DNA of 64,000 nucleotides from Typhlomys cinereus (lineage: Eukaryota > Chordata > Mammalia > Rodentia > Platacanthomyidae), in NCBI GenBank assembly GCA_023101885.1, contig JALPQD010000214.1, positions 2,542,001 through 2,606,000 of the forward strand, given 5' to 3'. Positions 35,521-46,500 of this stretch are shown here, one piece after another. Made by a program: the position numbers and the translations under genes. The notes below the pieces were generated by a model, which was not told where the DNA came from, made no database searches, and saw only the letters and a list, made by a program, of their open reading frames with translations. Position 1 is the stretch's first letter, and the number at the start of each line of letters is the position of its first letter.

Positions 35521-35799
35521 TAAAAAAATTGTTTATTCATTCATTTAGCGTGTGGGTGTGTTTCAGAAGGTACATGTGACCCTGTGGAGGACTAAGAGTG
35601 ACTCCGGGAATCATCCTGGATTGCTTCTACCTCTTCCTTGCTTTGCTCTGGGATTTCCCAGGCTTGCCCACCAAGAGCAGAAGTGCAAACAGCCACATTT
35701 CCACCTGGAGTTTTTTTTTTTTTTTAGGATCTGGAATCCGAATTCAGAATCTTCTGCTTGCCAGGCAGAGTCTTAATCCCTGAGCCACCTCTCCAGTAC
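35521..35799 (-). mobile_element. Older B2-like SINE
   Basis: Plus sense shows CCTGTGGAGGACTAAGAGTG and ends GAGCCACCTCTCCAGTA, the reverse of a tRNA-like head. It lies in the MIOS 5'UTR intron, about 1 kb from the CpG island. Confidence 0.75.
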
Positions 35800-36830
35800 C
35801 CCACCTTCCCACCACCAAACAAGTCTCTTAATACCAAAAAAGAATCTACTCAGAAAGTTGTGAGTGTGTATCCCTACCACTCTGAAAAGTCCTAAAAGTC
35901 TATGTTTTCAAACACTGCAAGATCGGTGGAAAGGTTGGAGTCTGCAATAACGGTGGCGTAAAGTTTAACAAGTTCCCCTCAATAGTTTCTCAGCTACTAA
36001 AAGCCACGTTCAATCTGTGCTCATCACTAAAACACCTGTAACATTATCCAAGAGAGTCATGACACATCTTTAGCAGCTGCATTTAAAAAGTAACGAATGA
36101 AATTACATTTAAAATATACAAGCTAGCATATACATATCAAAATATTTAAAAATATACAATCAATATAAATTACTATGAACTTTGTTTTTTTCTGCTAACT
36201 CTTGGAAACCCGATGCGTATTTTACGCTCATACTATACCTTTGTGGCTATGGACACAAGTCGAGCTCGCTATAACAACATAACGCATACAATCACACGCT
36301 TTTTGTTGTTTTCTACTTTCTTTCCACGACAAGTTACTGTATAGCGACAGAAGACTCAAGTTATCTGCAGTGCTACCTCTGCAAGATGTACGCATTTACA
36401 ATTTCCTTAAAATAGTTCTGCGAAAGTCGTTTTTGCTACCCAACCCAGCAGGAACGCTCCACTCATCCTGAAAGAATGTGCTTTATTCCTGCTTGAAGGA
36501 ACTGAACCCGGGGCACAGGCTCCCTAGGCAGGTTTCACAGGTAGCGACTGAGAGCCGGGACCGCGGGGTTCCTCCCACGCGGCGCACACCTGCGTGAGCG
36601 GCGGGGCCGCGGCTGCGCTCTCGCCGCCCCCGGGGTGCTGGCGGCCCCGGGGCGCCCGGGCGCTCGCCACGCGGCCCCCCGCCGCCGGCCCGCCCGCATT
36701 CCGCGCGGGATCGAGCCTCTGCGCCCGCGCCCCCGGCTCGCGCGGCTCCAGGAAGCGCCGGGCCCGCGGCCTCATCCCCGCCGGCCCGGGCCCCGCGAGG
36801 CGCCGACGCGGCCGGGCCGCACGCACTAAC

Positions 36831-36920
36831 CTGGGGTGGCGGCGCGCCGCCACACCGCCGCTTCCGGCCTGGACGCCGCCCCTCCCGCCGCGGGCGTCCG
36901 GGCGCGGGCAAGATGGCGGC
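36831..36920 (-). other. MIOS: Probable MIOS noncoding first exon (donor at 36831)
   Basis: Inside the CpG island the minus strand has CCACCCCAG|GTTAGTG, a good donor ending at 36831. Joined to the acceptor at 30855 it gives a 5'UTR exon and a 5976-nt intron. The start of transcription is not visible; the upper limit is set loosely at the ATGGCGGC motif. Another possible minus-strand donor (CGCAG|GTGTG) lies at 36590. Confidence 0.5.
36909..36920 (+). promoter_or_regulatory. YY1-type motif CAAGATGGCGGC
   Basis: This matches the AANATGGCGGC core bound by YY1, commonly found within tens of bases of transcription starts in housekeeping promoters. It lies about 80 nt above the presumed exon 1 donor of MIOS and helps place the start. 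Confidence 0.65.
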
Positions 36921-36999
36921 CGCGGCGTGGGCCGTGACCGCGACCACCGGCAGGGCCCACCGCCTCCACGACTCGGCCTCCGGGGGGAGTTCCCTTCAC

Positions 37000-37430
37000 A
37001 CCAAGCCCCGCCCGTCACACGCCCAGAGCCGCCCGCCCTGGGGCGGGGCCACTGTGGGGACGCTCGGCCTTCCGCCTGAACATTCTGCCCAGCGCAAGCC
37101 CCGCCCCCAGGACGTCCCCTCTCCCTGCCCCTGGGGTGGGGCCGTCAGCCGAAAGCCCCGCCCACCAGCCGGTCTCTCCGCCCAGTGCAGGCCCCGCCCC
37201 CGACCGCCTTCTCTCTGCCTGCTTTCTACGGAGACTCAGCTACCAAGCCCGCCTCTCTCTCCCGTCCTGGGCGTGAGCCACCTACTGAAGTCCCGCCTTC
37301 CATCCAGTAGCTCTGCATTTATTATCATGACCCCCTCAACCCTCCTCCTGACTGTTCTGGGGCGGGGCTACCCACAAGAGCCCCGCCTTCCACCCAGAGC
37401 AGGCTCCGCCCCCGAACTCCCTCCCTCCCT
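37000..37430. promoter_or_regulatory. Array of about nine GC boxes (Sp/KLF sites)
   Basis: Copies of GCCCCGCCC or its complement GGGGCGGGGC, some with one change, recur at about 37004, 37040, 37097, 37155, 37190, 37288, 37359, 37380 and 37403. They often sit within a similar frame (AAGCCCCGCC, AGAGCCCCGCC). They lie upstream of the presumed MIOS start and are likely to recruit Sp1-family factors. Confidence 0.7.
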
Positions 37431-37529
37431 CGCTCCCCGCCCTGAGAATGGGAATTCCGGACTTTGCAGAGCTGGGTTGATTCATCAGCGAGGAATAATT
37501 AATGTGTTCAAGCAGATGTGCGCAGTCTA

Positions 37530-38534
37530 ACTCATCTGATCCATTATAATTTCCATGAAAAAGTTATCGTGGGAGCTTTAGTAGAAAGTTCAGGATTTAA
37601 GATCATGATTTAGTCATCCTTTGCTCATTCCACCAAGTCTTAAACAATTAGTATGAACTCAGGTCATGTTACAATGCTGCGATACAGGATTGAATAGAAC
37701 GATCTGATGCCTATAGGAAACGGAAAAGTGAGTGATGGCTTTTTAAGGTTACAAATGACTACCCGGGAGAACCTTTTGCTTGGGGTGCAAGGTGGAGGGG
37801 GGAATGTATCTACAGCTTCTTTGAGGACACAGCAAGAAGAACGAGTATGACATTGGCTAGGAAAGATCGCAAGATAGGGAGAGCTGAAGAGAAAAGCCTA
37901 GATTGAGGTAAAGTACAAGGTTAGTCAGGGGATAGAGCAGTGGGAGAGAACTATCTTAGCTCCCCACTTGCCCGTGCGACTGCCTTCCAAGATTTCTGTT
38001 ACTCTGAGCAACTAAGATCTGAAAATATTTAATGAGAAGATTCCACAAGTAATTAAATCATCAATTTTAATTGATGAGTAATGTGATGGTCCTGCACAGT
38101 CCAGCCCAGAATATCAACCAACAGTTTGCTTGAGTGTACTTAAGCTCTCGATATAGCCTTAACACTAGTTGTTTAGCTTCTGTTCTGTGGCGCTTTCCTC
38201 TGAACATAGTCACCATCTTTGTTCTGAGACCACCAAGAGTGCAGGACTCTTCCTCAGAGGAGGATGGAGAGGGTCTATGCAGGCTGAGGAAGGTTGATTG
38301 GTATTCCATTTAGACAGCCATGGGGTAGACGTCAGCCACGCTGGATCTTCCCTAGACTCCTGTAAGTAATCCTCACCCCTACTCCTCTAAGCTAGTCCAA
38401 TAAACTTTTTATTCTGTCAAGTTAAAACTTGGCGAAATTGTTGCTTTGATCTGTCATGGAACTCCAGATCTCTCTGGGGTAGGAGTACAGTTTATATATG
38501 TCCTCTCCCCAGGAAAAGTATCCATGCAACAGCT
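37530..38534. other. Intergenic stretch beside the CpG island
   Basis: No gene seen. About 38060-38480 has an LTR-like look: a CCAATAAAC signal near 38398, then GTCAAGTTAAAACTTGGCG. There are no paired ends to prove it. Confidence 0.3.
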
Positions 38535-38588
38535 TCTGATTATCAAATCTGTCACTTATTATCTGATTATCAAATCTGTTACTTATTC
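38535..38588 (+). repeat. Two tandem copies of a 27-bp unit
   Basis: TCTGATTATCAAATCTGT plus YACTTATT and one more base occurs twice back to back (38535-38561 and 38562-38588). It runs into the left end of direct repeat copy 1. Confidence 0.85.
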
Positions 38589-38748
38589 TAATAAAAACAT
38601 TGAATTCAGACGATTCTATTGCAATTAAGATTGTTATTACTCCCAGCTGTTTGAAATTTTAGTTACTAGAAACTATTCCTTTTAACTTACATTTACATTT
38701 ACATTTATTTTATAAGATGGAGGTTAGGCAGTGGGAAGTTTTCAAAGA
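38578..38748 (+). repeat. Local direct repeat, copy 1
   Basis: This segment of about 171 bp is strongly similar, with small indels, to 41407-41567. Both run GTTACTTATTCTAATAAAAA, CAGCTGTTTGAAATTTTAG, ACATTTATTTT and GGAGGTTAGG to TTTTCAAAGA. I do not recognise it as a known repeat family. Confidence 0.8.
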
Positions 38749-39004
38749 CTGATTTGTTCAAGTAACCTTTACCGATAGCCTGATACTAGGTTACCATGTC
38801 TACAATGTTCACTTGGTGTTATCTTATTATGGAGGCATATAGTATCAAACCATAAGGAGAGAGCTGAGTACATGATGGGAAGAAGGGTAGAAAGAAGGAG
38901 AGGAGATTCACATCTATTTCATTAAAATACAGTTGGTCCTCTACATCCTCGGCACCTTCCAGTTTTGCATCTATGTATTCAATCAAACACAGATGAAAAG
39001 ACAG

Positions 39005-39165
39005 AGCTTTCAAATATGTGTAGTGGTGCATGTTTGTGATGCTAGCACTATAGAAGTGGAAACAGATCAGGATTAAGAGTTTGAAGTCATTCTCAGTTCC
39101 ACAGTGGTTCAAGCCAGTCTGGGCTATATGAGACACAGTCTCACATAAGTATATGTTTTAAAATT
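39005..39165 (+). mobile_element. B1 SINE
   Basis: TGTAGTGGTGCATGTTTGTG, AGCCAGTCTGGGCTATATG and GACACAGTCTCACATAAG match B1 in plus orientation. Confidence 0.7.
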
Positions 39166-40244
39166 TTATCTGTATTGACTTTGTATATTTTTCCCTGTCA
39201 AGATTCACTAAACAATATAGTATGGTAGTTCTTTATGTAAAATTTATATTGTGTTAAATATTAGAAGTTATTTAGAGATGATTTAAAGTACAGAGGAGTA
39301 TTTGTGTGTTCAACGGTAGAAAAAGTCCAAAATGGCATTATGCTAGACCCAGAGGAAAAGTGCCATTGTAACACCATGATGACCAGATACAGTCACCAGA
39401 ATGAGAGTCAGCATTGTAGTCAGCAGTATTTTATGACAAGAGTGAATTATCCCTTGAAGAAAGATGTTCTAGGCATTTACAATATACAATACAGTATGCG
39501 ATATAAATTGTGTTTGACGTCCACCAGGCAAGAAAATTGCACAAGAGTCATTAATAGAAGGTGGAATAAAGAGAACTTCAGATAAGAGATACCCAGCAAA
39601 GCAGAGTTTCTGAATAATCCTTAAGAGCACCTAAATACTTTCTGAGTTCAGAACAAGGCAATAACTAATATGTAGATTTTTTTCCTGGCCTTCTGCCTGG
39701 GATGAACTGCTCTACTATGTATGAGTTTGAGGAAATCAAAGAGGCAGCAAGTGGGGAAATAAGAAGGTTTCCCTTTTCCACAGATGATGTCTGAGCTGAG
39801 GAAAGAAGAGCTTTCAAGTTTAGTTTCAGTCGATTACATGATGTATATTATGGAATTGAGTTTTTATGATAATGTGTGAAAAAATCACTTTTCTATCAAA
39901 TTATGACCCCAAGGTCTATGACTCCTGCCTGAGACTTCAGCCAAGTAGCAAGGAAAATCCTATCTTCCAAAAATAGTGCAGTGGGGGAGGGAATAAATTT
40001 GCATTGTGACACATATTATAAAATCTTGTTCTTTCAATGAAATGGTAGTATCCAACTGAAATGAGGAGGAAAATAATTTTATGTAACCAAAAATGTGCAA
40101 TATTTTAGTGTATTAGGCAGGCTTTCTATCACTGAGCAATAACTCCAGCCTAAAAAATTTGAATCTTTGACAGATATAATATCAATTACAAAATAGAATA
40201 ATAAACAAACGAAACATTCAAACAGGTTTAATTGCATAAGTGTG

Positions 40245-40600
40245 TGTGATGTGAGCTAAGGAGATGGCCGAACATGTAAAGTGGAAGACCAGAACTTGAT
40301 TTCCAGACACCAAAAAAAAAAAGTCAGGTGGGCATAGTGACTCACTTGTAATCCCAGCACTCTAAAATGGAGTCCTGGGACAAGATTACTACCCTAGACT
40401 AGCAAAATCAGCAAGTTTCAGGTTTAGCAGGAGATTCTGTCTCAATGAATAAGGTGGAGTCATTGAGGAAGACACCAGATGTCAATCACTGATGTCCACA
40501 CATACATGCACACATATACATATGCATATGCACTCACACTCATGAACATGCATACACACACTTATGCATGCCATATGCATACACATCATACATGTGAAAA
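40245..40600 (+). mobile_element. B4-type SINE with a CA-rich tail
   Basis: AAGGAGATGGCCGAACATG, CTTGTAATCCCAGCACTC, AAGGTGGAGTCATTGAGGAA and a CACATA-rich tail match B4 elements in plus orientation. Confidence 0.72.
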
Positions 40601-41406
40601 AAATTTAAAACAAAGTTACATGGAAGCCTGTTTGTGCTGTTCTTATTTTAGCCAATATCTTCAGCAAGGCACTTTCCTGATACAGGGTAGTATTGGGAGT
40701 GTGATGTACACATGGTGTGTAAGTTGAGAAAATTCTTAGAATACTACTATTACTAACCAATTAAACAATCTTTTCTCCAAAAAGCAATTCCAATTTCAAA
40801 AATACAAAAAGTACCTCTGCAATGATTTGTCTGAAAACTAAAATTCTAATCTATATATTTTTTAAACACGGAAACCAAAGAAATATATATGTATATAAAT
40901 ATAGATACATAATGTTCACTTGTTTGTACATATGTCAAAAATAAATGTATTGAGCATAAATTGAAGAGCCTTCAGTGATCGCGTTTAACTGCAAGAAGTT
41001 AGCTGTTTAAAAAGTGAAGTTGACCACCTGTTCTGTGAGCAAGTGTTAATTTTATTTAATGCTATCTGAAATGAGCTAAGTTCATATTTAGAAAATAATT
41101 TTAGAATTTCTTGTGACATGACTTTTCATGTGTAAATTTTTACACTCCCATTTCTCTGTCACCAAATATATGTCTGACTGAAGATCTAAGACATTCTGTT
41201 TATATGAAAATAATTGCCTGTATTAATGTCTATAAATGTAAAATTACTTATTATATACAGAATTTATTTTCTAAGAGTTTTTAATGCAGCTTTATATAAA
41301 TGTATGAGATATGAGACTCTCATTCGATTAACTATAAAACATTTTGATGTATCAGCTGCCTTGTATTATTGAAAATAATCAGAGTCTGCCTTATGTATTA
41401 AATAGG

Positions 41407-41567
41407 GTTACTTATTCTAATAAAAACATTGACTTCAGACAATTCTGTGGTTGCTCTTAAGATCGATATTACTACCAGCTGTTTGAAATTTTAGTTACTA
41501 GGAACTAGTTTTCCTTCATTTACATTTATTTTTTAGTGGAGGTTAGGGAGTGGGAAATTTTCAAAGA
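41407..41567 (+). repeat. Local direct repeat, copy 2
   Basis: Partner of 38578-38748, same orientation, about 2.8 kb away. Flanks outside the two segments do not match. Confidence 0.8.
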
Positions 41568-42682
41568 ATGAAACAATATGCAGTCACATTAAACTATACC
41601 TACATATTTATATCCAGGGAAATGAATATTGTAAGCAATTACCCGTAACATTCTTCTTCTGGGCTTGGAGTTAATTAAGAAAGATGCATAGCAATCAGAC
41701 ACATGGAAAACAAAAATGCCAGTTTTATTATTGGTAACATTGAATGTGGTTTGGTCCTTCAAACCAGACCAAGCTTCCTGATTCCAGTCTACACATGGAC
41801 TTAGGGTTTCCAGCCGTACTTTTTCCAGAGAAATGCAGAACTTCACAGGACACATTCACTTCCTCTCATCTTGCTTCCTGGGGAGTAAGTATGGAGGAGA
41901 TGAAGCCACACATGCACAGTATTGTAAGAACAGTTAGTCGTCTGATTCAAGCACAATGGAACAATAAACATTAGATTTTTCACCTCCAGAATTCAGGATA
42001 AATCTACTCTTCCTATTAAACTAGATAGAAGCAGAAGAGCTGCCAAAAAATTATAGGCTATCAAAAGTTTCGCAGAAATATGAAGTCAGAATCATAGAGT
42101 TTTCATGATACATTCTTGGAGATTTTTCAAATTTAGGTCATCAAAAATCTTTAGAAAGACAGAAAACAGTTCCACAATGCACACTATTTTCAAATAATTA
42201 CTCATTTCATACCTTTTACTGTTGAATGACCACATGTACATCACTATTGTGAAATAATTAAGTTCTTGCCTTTAATTAAAGAGAAAGATGATATTTAAGT
42301 ATCACTAAATGATATAAAAATGGCTTAGTTCAAGGTACAGTAAGTATGTTGGATGGATGCTACTGCTGGTAATCCTGAAGGATATATGCATAGAGAATAA
42401 ACTCTTTGGTTTGTACATCAGAAACATCAGGATTAAGCCCATTTAATCTAATTCATGCCCTGAAAGGGGAGATTTTGGATTAAGTACTGTGAATCCAGTA
42501 ATAGAATGGGCTTCTATTTTGATTCACTGGTTGAGTGATGTCAATACAGGACTGTGTTTCAACTTGGTTTTTCCTGTTTTGAATAGATTTGTCAAAAGGC
42601 TGACTGTACTTATTATAAAATGGATACCTTCAACTGCAGGAAAGTTTTGTCATGTAAGAGATCTTTCATGAAAGTTCTTCCA

Positions 42683-42723
42683 GGTACTACACTTGATCTT
42701 AGCCAAAAGACAAAGAAGCAATG
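42683..42723 (-). pseudogene. U2 snRNA 5'-end fragment
   Basis: On the minus strand this reads ATTGCTTCTTTGTCTTTTGG then CTAAGATCAAGTGTAGTACC, matching the 5' end of U2 snRNA with a few changes. It covers about 40 nt and has no following Sm site or stem loops, so it is a truncated retropseudogene. Confidence 0.8.
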
Positions 42724-42984
42724 AAAGCTGTCTCAAAAGACCAAGGAAGCTTCTTTAAAAGAAGTCACCCCAAGTATCTCTATAGTTTCTTTTCTCTAAG
42801 TGGGGATTGTGTCCACCTCTAGAAGAGTTACTATAGCTGGAGCATAGGATTGTGTTGTTTAGTTCATTCTGAATCTCATGCATAGGAGTTACAGGTATGT
42901 ATGTCACTTACCTGGAATTTCTGTTCCTAGTTGAACCATGTCTGGCTAATAATGTTGTATAAGTATATCCTAAATACTGCCTCT

Positions 42985-43330
42985 GTGATAGTTATGCACA
43001 GGTGTCAACTGGACAGTTGCAGGCTGACCTTTGGGCACATCTTGGAAGAGTTGGTAGTGAAGGCAACTTCTAAGTGAACCTGCAGGAGATTGTCCAATCG
43101 GTATGGGAAGTCCCAGGCCACAGTGAGTGAGACCATCCCCTGAGCAGGTGAATAACATGGAAGAAGCTTGTATTCTTCAGCCTTCTTTGAAGATTTGCAG
43201 TCTGGCTAGTGAGGTTTGCCCCTTATTCAGCAATCTTGTGAACATGGTGTGGCCAGTTCCTTCAGCTCCTCTGTTGGTACGACCTCTTTCTGCCAAAACT
43301 GCAAGAGTGAACTATTTATTGTTAAACTGA
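42985..43330 (+). repeat. Dispersed rodent repeat
   Basis: CACAGGTGTCAACTGGACAG and CCACAGTGAGTGAGACCATC are typical of a common rodent interspersed repeat of the tgtcaactg type. Its class is not assigned; pieces recur near 46800-46990 and, reversed, near 49900-50050. Confidence 0.45.
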
Positions 43331-43599
43331 AATTCAAAATCAACTAGATATTTACATTTATTTTTCTTCTTTTACTTTTGTTGTGGATGGAGCATTGGAC
43401 TTAGTTTGAGCTGGAGTTTTGTACCAACGGGGGAATGGTGTAATGTTTTTAAGTTGACTCGAATTTAAGTTGTGCTTTCACAGGGGTATCTGCTGTTCAA
43501 AATGGATCATTGAGGACTTGGAGCAAGAGAGACAAGGAACAAGAAACCCTAGAAGGACGACATCCCAGCTGGAGTCTGAATCCTAAGTTATGTTCTTTC

Positions 43600-46500
43600 C
43601 TAGGGTTTCTATGTATTTGGAGCTATCTAGTGAGTTTGTTTGTCCTAATTCAAGCCTATGTGCTTTAATTTGTTTATTCTTACGAATATTTTTTAATACT
43701 TCATGAACTATTTAGGAAATATCTGCCATTCTGGGTGTTGGTGATCTAAAGTTTATAAAGTAGGGGCACTGACCAAATCTGATCTGTGATCTGTTTTTAT
43801 GGATAGGGCTTTCTGGAATATAACCATGCTTGTTTGCTTGCATATGTCTCAGGCTGGTTTTGTGCTAAAGCAGTAGTGTTTAAAACTTGCAACAAAGACC
43901 AGCAAAACTCCAAATATTAATTGTCTTTTCAGCCAAATAAGTTAGTGGAATTCTTATTTACTAGAAATGAAGCTCCCATGTAATAACTGAATCCTCTTGA
44001 GAACAAGAGATATGAATGTTAAAGATCTTCAAGCTAACCATCTAAGCATTCTCTGCAAAGGTATCATCTGCAAAAGAGGTTGAAAGACTTCTTGAGCTAA
44101 GACACATACATATGGAAGAAGCTGAAAAGTAGAGAACAGAAGAGAGGATAATTTGGAGAGATGCCTGATTGTGTGGGAGCTTGCCTAGTATCAACTAGGG
44201 ATAGAACCCATATTTCACTGTTCTTACATGTCTATCTTCCGTGTTAATCTGGGTGGGGTGTGTTCTTTGCAAGTTTTTTTTTTAATCTATTTTTACTTTT
44301 TGCCTAACATTTTGTTATGAACATTTCAAGCATACAAAGAAATAGCAGAGCACATGAAACATACTACCACCATCTAAATTTCACAAAGACTTTCTATACT
44401 CCTTTTAATATATTTGTTCTGACCCACACCTATCTATGTACACATCCTTCTACCCATCTGTTTTAGATAATTCATTTTTAAGAGAGTCCAGAACACTTTT
44501 CCCCTAAATATTTCAGTATGATATCAGTAATTGGAATTCAAATTTGATTATTCCAAAAATGCTGTGAAGTGAATGGTAAAGTTTAAGAACCCAAGACACT
44601 AATTATATGATCACTTCACATTGCGCACCCGCATATATAAATCCATATAAATATATACAAACACATGCACACGTAAGAATTTTTGGAAAGCTATTCATTA
44701 CTTTTTAATTGCTTATCTCTCCAAGTAGATGAAAATGACCATATTGCTTTCTATGTATGTCTCAACAGGAATTACATTAATTTCAGACGTTGGCAGATAT
44801 AGTTTAACACTGATTTGATTTATCTCCTTAATCTTCTATTGAGAAGATTTCCAGATAACAACTTCAGTAGCACTCATTCAGTAACATGAGCAATTAATAG
44901 ATTTAATCAGACAGACTTAATTTATGACAGACTTTTGTGCTGTCTTTCTGCAAAGTTCCACAAGGTGGTGCCCAAATCTCTTTTTTCAACAATTATCTCT
45001 TAGGTCTCATGGCCAGTCCTCACTGATTTGTATTAGTATTTAGTATTTCTGAATTGATCAATTAGTAAAATAGAAAATATATAATTTAAGTAAAATTATT
45101 TATGATAAATAATGTTATACATATAATTTCAGATACTATAATTCTGGATACAATCAATAAATAATGATTATAGTAAGTAAATTCCAGGTGTAGTTAAATA
45201 TTATTAATTTTTTATATCCTCAATTAGTAAAAATAAAGATTCACCTAAAGTTCCTTTCTCTATAAGCTTTATCTATGCATGATTTATACTTCACATAGAA
45301 TTCAAAAGAACAGAAGTAGCAAATCATTTTATAAGAAGTGTATAATTTATAATAAATTTTAGAAAGATGACTTTATGACTTTAATTTGGGGTGATGTTAT
45401 ATGAATCACCATAGTAATGGCCTGAGATAATAAGTTACTTAGTGTTCTTAAAACATTTCTATTGATGAATTTGAATTTAAATTTCTTTAACTTTTCCTTT
45501 ATTGGGTCATTTTTTGAATCTCAAATCCACTGACCAGAAAGCTCAGGGTTGTATTGAGCTTCTTCGCTTACTATTCATGTAATTGATGTTATACCTCAGT
45601 GTCACTGGCAGTGCTTTCATCAGATATTAACAATATGGATGGTAGACACTGTAATAAGAGCAAAAGCCTCAGCCGCTCGGGCAAAACTGCCCAAATCTAG
45701 CCAAAAAAGTTTTGCAGCCACTTCAGGATTCTCAGAAGGAGTGTTGGTTGCTTTGATGGCCCAGGCATCAGAAGTGAGACTCATAACATGTGGAAATTTA
45801 GCCCATCATGATTTTGCCTGAGCCACTTACCACTAAAGCTAAACCTATGTTTTCCAAGCATAAATTTCTGGTATACAACCTCCTTTTTCTCTTGTTCTAC
45901 ATAAGCTTTGGATGGCACAAAACCTATAAATCTCCATGTATTCAGGAATACTGAATGATGGTTACTGGCTGCATAGACATCTGAACTTCTTCTCTAATTC
46001 TTGGTTTCACCTTTCTGTGGGTCTCAACATCTAATCTCTAGTTTACCAACTGTCAAATGGGAAAAGCAAAAGTGATGTGTTTCTACTATTATTCTGAAAC
46101 TTGAGGCTATTATTTGGTCTCAGTACAAGAAAAACACTGGAGAATTAAAGAATTCAACCAGGTATAGCACAAGATTCTCTACTACCAATGAAATGAAAAA
46201 TAGCAGGATTTTTATAAATAAATCTGATTTTCCCCCCAGTGGATGTTGAATGAAAAAGCTGAGACTATTCTACTCACTGAGCAAAGGGTATAATCAAAGG
46301 AAAAATGATTTAAACCTAAGATAAAACAAATTTATTTTCTCATATTTATTGAAGGAAAAATTGTAATTTTTTTCAGATGCCATCCTGATATTGTGAAGTG
46401 AAATAATTGCTCTTAGTAGGGAATAAAACACGGAAAATAGAAATATTAATATTAAAGGAGCATTCTAGACCAAGAAACATTTCAACAGTCTTAAGATTGT

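Larger units (their letters stand above)
30855..36830 (-). other. MIOS: Presumed MIOS 5'UTR intron
   Basis: This runs from the inferred exon 1 donor to the acceptor before coding exon 1. It carries two young SINE copies (33643-33932 and 34853-35173), two older SINEs of the related family (about 32994-33232 and 35521-35799), a reverse B4-type SINE (about 34022-34243) and ID-like debris near 32545-32620. The rest is unremarkable AT-rich sequence with no coding exon recognised. Confidence 0.55.
36530..37450. promoter_or_regulatory. CpG-island promoter of MIOS
   Basis: This block of roughly 0.9 kb is very GC-rich and dense in CpG, while everything around it is AT-rich and CpG-poor. It lies just upstream of MIOS and contains many GC boxes, a YY1-type motif and a splice donor on the minus strand. 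There is no TATA box near the presumed start, so this looks like a dispersed, constitutive promoter. Divergent noncoding transcription towards the plus strand is possible but not shown. Confidence 0.9.

Noticed and set aside
36483..37530. Long open frames on both strands in the GC-rich region
   Set aside because: CpG islands lack stop codons by composition. No codon periodicity, homologue or coherent Kozak/splice context was seen, and they overlap on opposite strands.
39304..39585. 93-codon plus-strand frame in intergenic DNA
   Set aside because: There is no recognised family and no splice or promoter context, and the length is compatible with chance.
45639..45821. 60-codon Ala-rich frame
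   Set aside because: It looked like a possible retrocopy of a coding gene in either direction, but no family could be named and no duplication or poly(A) tail was found.
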